A stretch of DNA of 43,531 nucleotides from an uncultured Clostridia bacterium (lineage in GTDB: Bacteria; Bacillota; Clostridia; TANB77; CAG-465): assembly GCA_944386605.1 (NCBI GenBank), contig CALXBS010000010.1:1-43531 (forward strand), given 5' to 3'. The position numbers were made by a program, and so were the translations under genes. Positions 43,525-43,531 of this stretch are shown here, piece after piece. Every line of letters starts with the position of its first letter. The first letter of the stretch is position 1. The notes beneath the pieces were generated by a model, which was given only the letters and a program-made list of their open reading frames with translations, was not told the DNA's origin and ran no database searches.

Positions 43525-43531
43525 ATGAAAA
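43525..43531 (+). CDS. Start of a further gene, cut by the window end
   Basis: After the transketolase stop, AGGTGAAAG and ATG-AAA begin a new reading frame 14 nt downstream. Only two codons are in the window, so nothing can be said about the product beyond its likely membership in the same transcript. Confidence 0.5.

Overview
The window reads as chromosomal DNA of a low-G+C (about 27-30 %), walled Firmicute, most likely an uncultured gut-type member of the Clostridia. The evidence is the combination of sepF, a DivIVA-type gene, ftsEX followed by secreted M23 hydrolases, an rpoBC-rpsL-rpsG-fusA-tuf block, and a transketolase split into two subunit genes. Almost every gene is on the + strand, most have purine-rich Shine-Dalgarno sites, and promoters are of the TTGACA-N17-TATAAT type. 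TGA is a normal stop and TGG is Trp, so this is not a mollicute code. The exact taxon cannot be fixed from the sequence alone.

Layout. (1) 1-52 is the 3' part of tRNA-Asn(GUU). (2) 53 to about 10,760 is an accessory tract of small, loosely packed units: a HEAT-like protein, a frameshifted DUF2185/Imm33-like gene, a tiny membrane protein, an ArsR-SdpI pair like the Bacillus sdpRI immunity operon, an unknown 194-aa protein, a membrane-anchored XRE regulator, a MATE transporter fused to a cytidylate-kinase-like domain behind a leader terminator, a GNAT acetyltransferase, an alpha/beta hydrolase, and a TetR regulator divergent from a set of membrane proteins. Short AT-rich repeats recur at the borders of several of these units. 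(3) 10,819-13,929 holds a DHH phosphoesterase, a shorter degenerate DHH-like paralogue, a strikingly GC-rich (about 50 %) orphan gene with near-ideal expression signals, a nucleoside-deoxyribosyltransferase-like gene and a small membrane-anchored protein. (4) 13,981-19,927 is a recombination, envelope and division block: ruvA, ftsE, ftsX, two EnvC-like M23 hydrolases, sepF, and a divIVA-like gene carrying a +1 frameshift. (5) 20,021-21,701 is prfA plus a RdgB/HAM1-like gene. (6) 21,747-37,729 is rpoB-rpoC, then an unusual insertion of two envelope genes (transglutaminase-like and VWA/Ca-repeat), then rpsL-rpsG-fusA-tuf. (7) 37,779-43,531 is acpP, rnc, an Elp3-like radical SAM gene, a PssD/PssE-type glycosyltransferase pair, a YitT-family protein, the split transketolase and the start of one more gene.

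How the genes work together. FtsEX very probably gates the two M23 hydrolases encoded just downstream, and SepF and the DivIVA-like protein belong to the same division/cell-shape programme. rpoBC, rpsL, rpsG, fusA, tuf and prfA form the transcription/translation core. Terminator-like hairpins lying after the promoter but before the start codon (rpoB and the MATE gene) suggest attenuation.

The most notable signals are: two independent +1 frameshifts with the same signature (an extra C just before a GGN glycine codon, creating a rare in-frame CGG); the GC-rich orphan gene that begins its compositional shift at the start codon; the envelope gene pair inside the rpoC-rpsL interval; the leader terminators; and the unit-flanking repeats of the accessory tract. 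All calls come from reading the sequence and from family knowledge; no database search was run.
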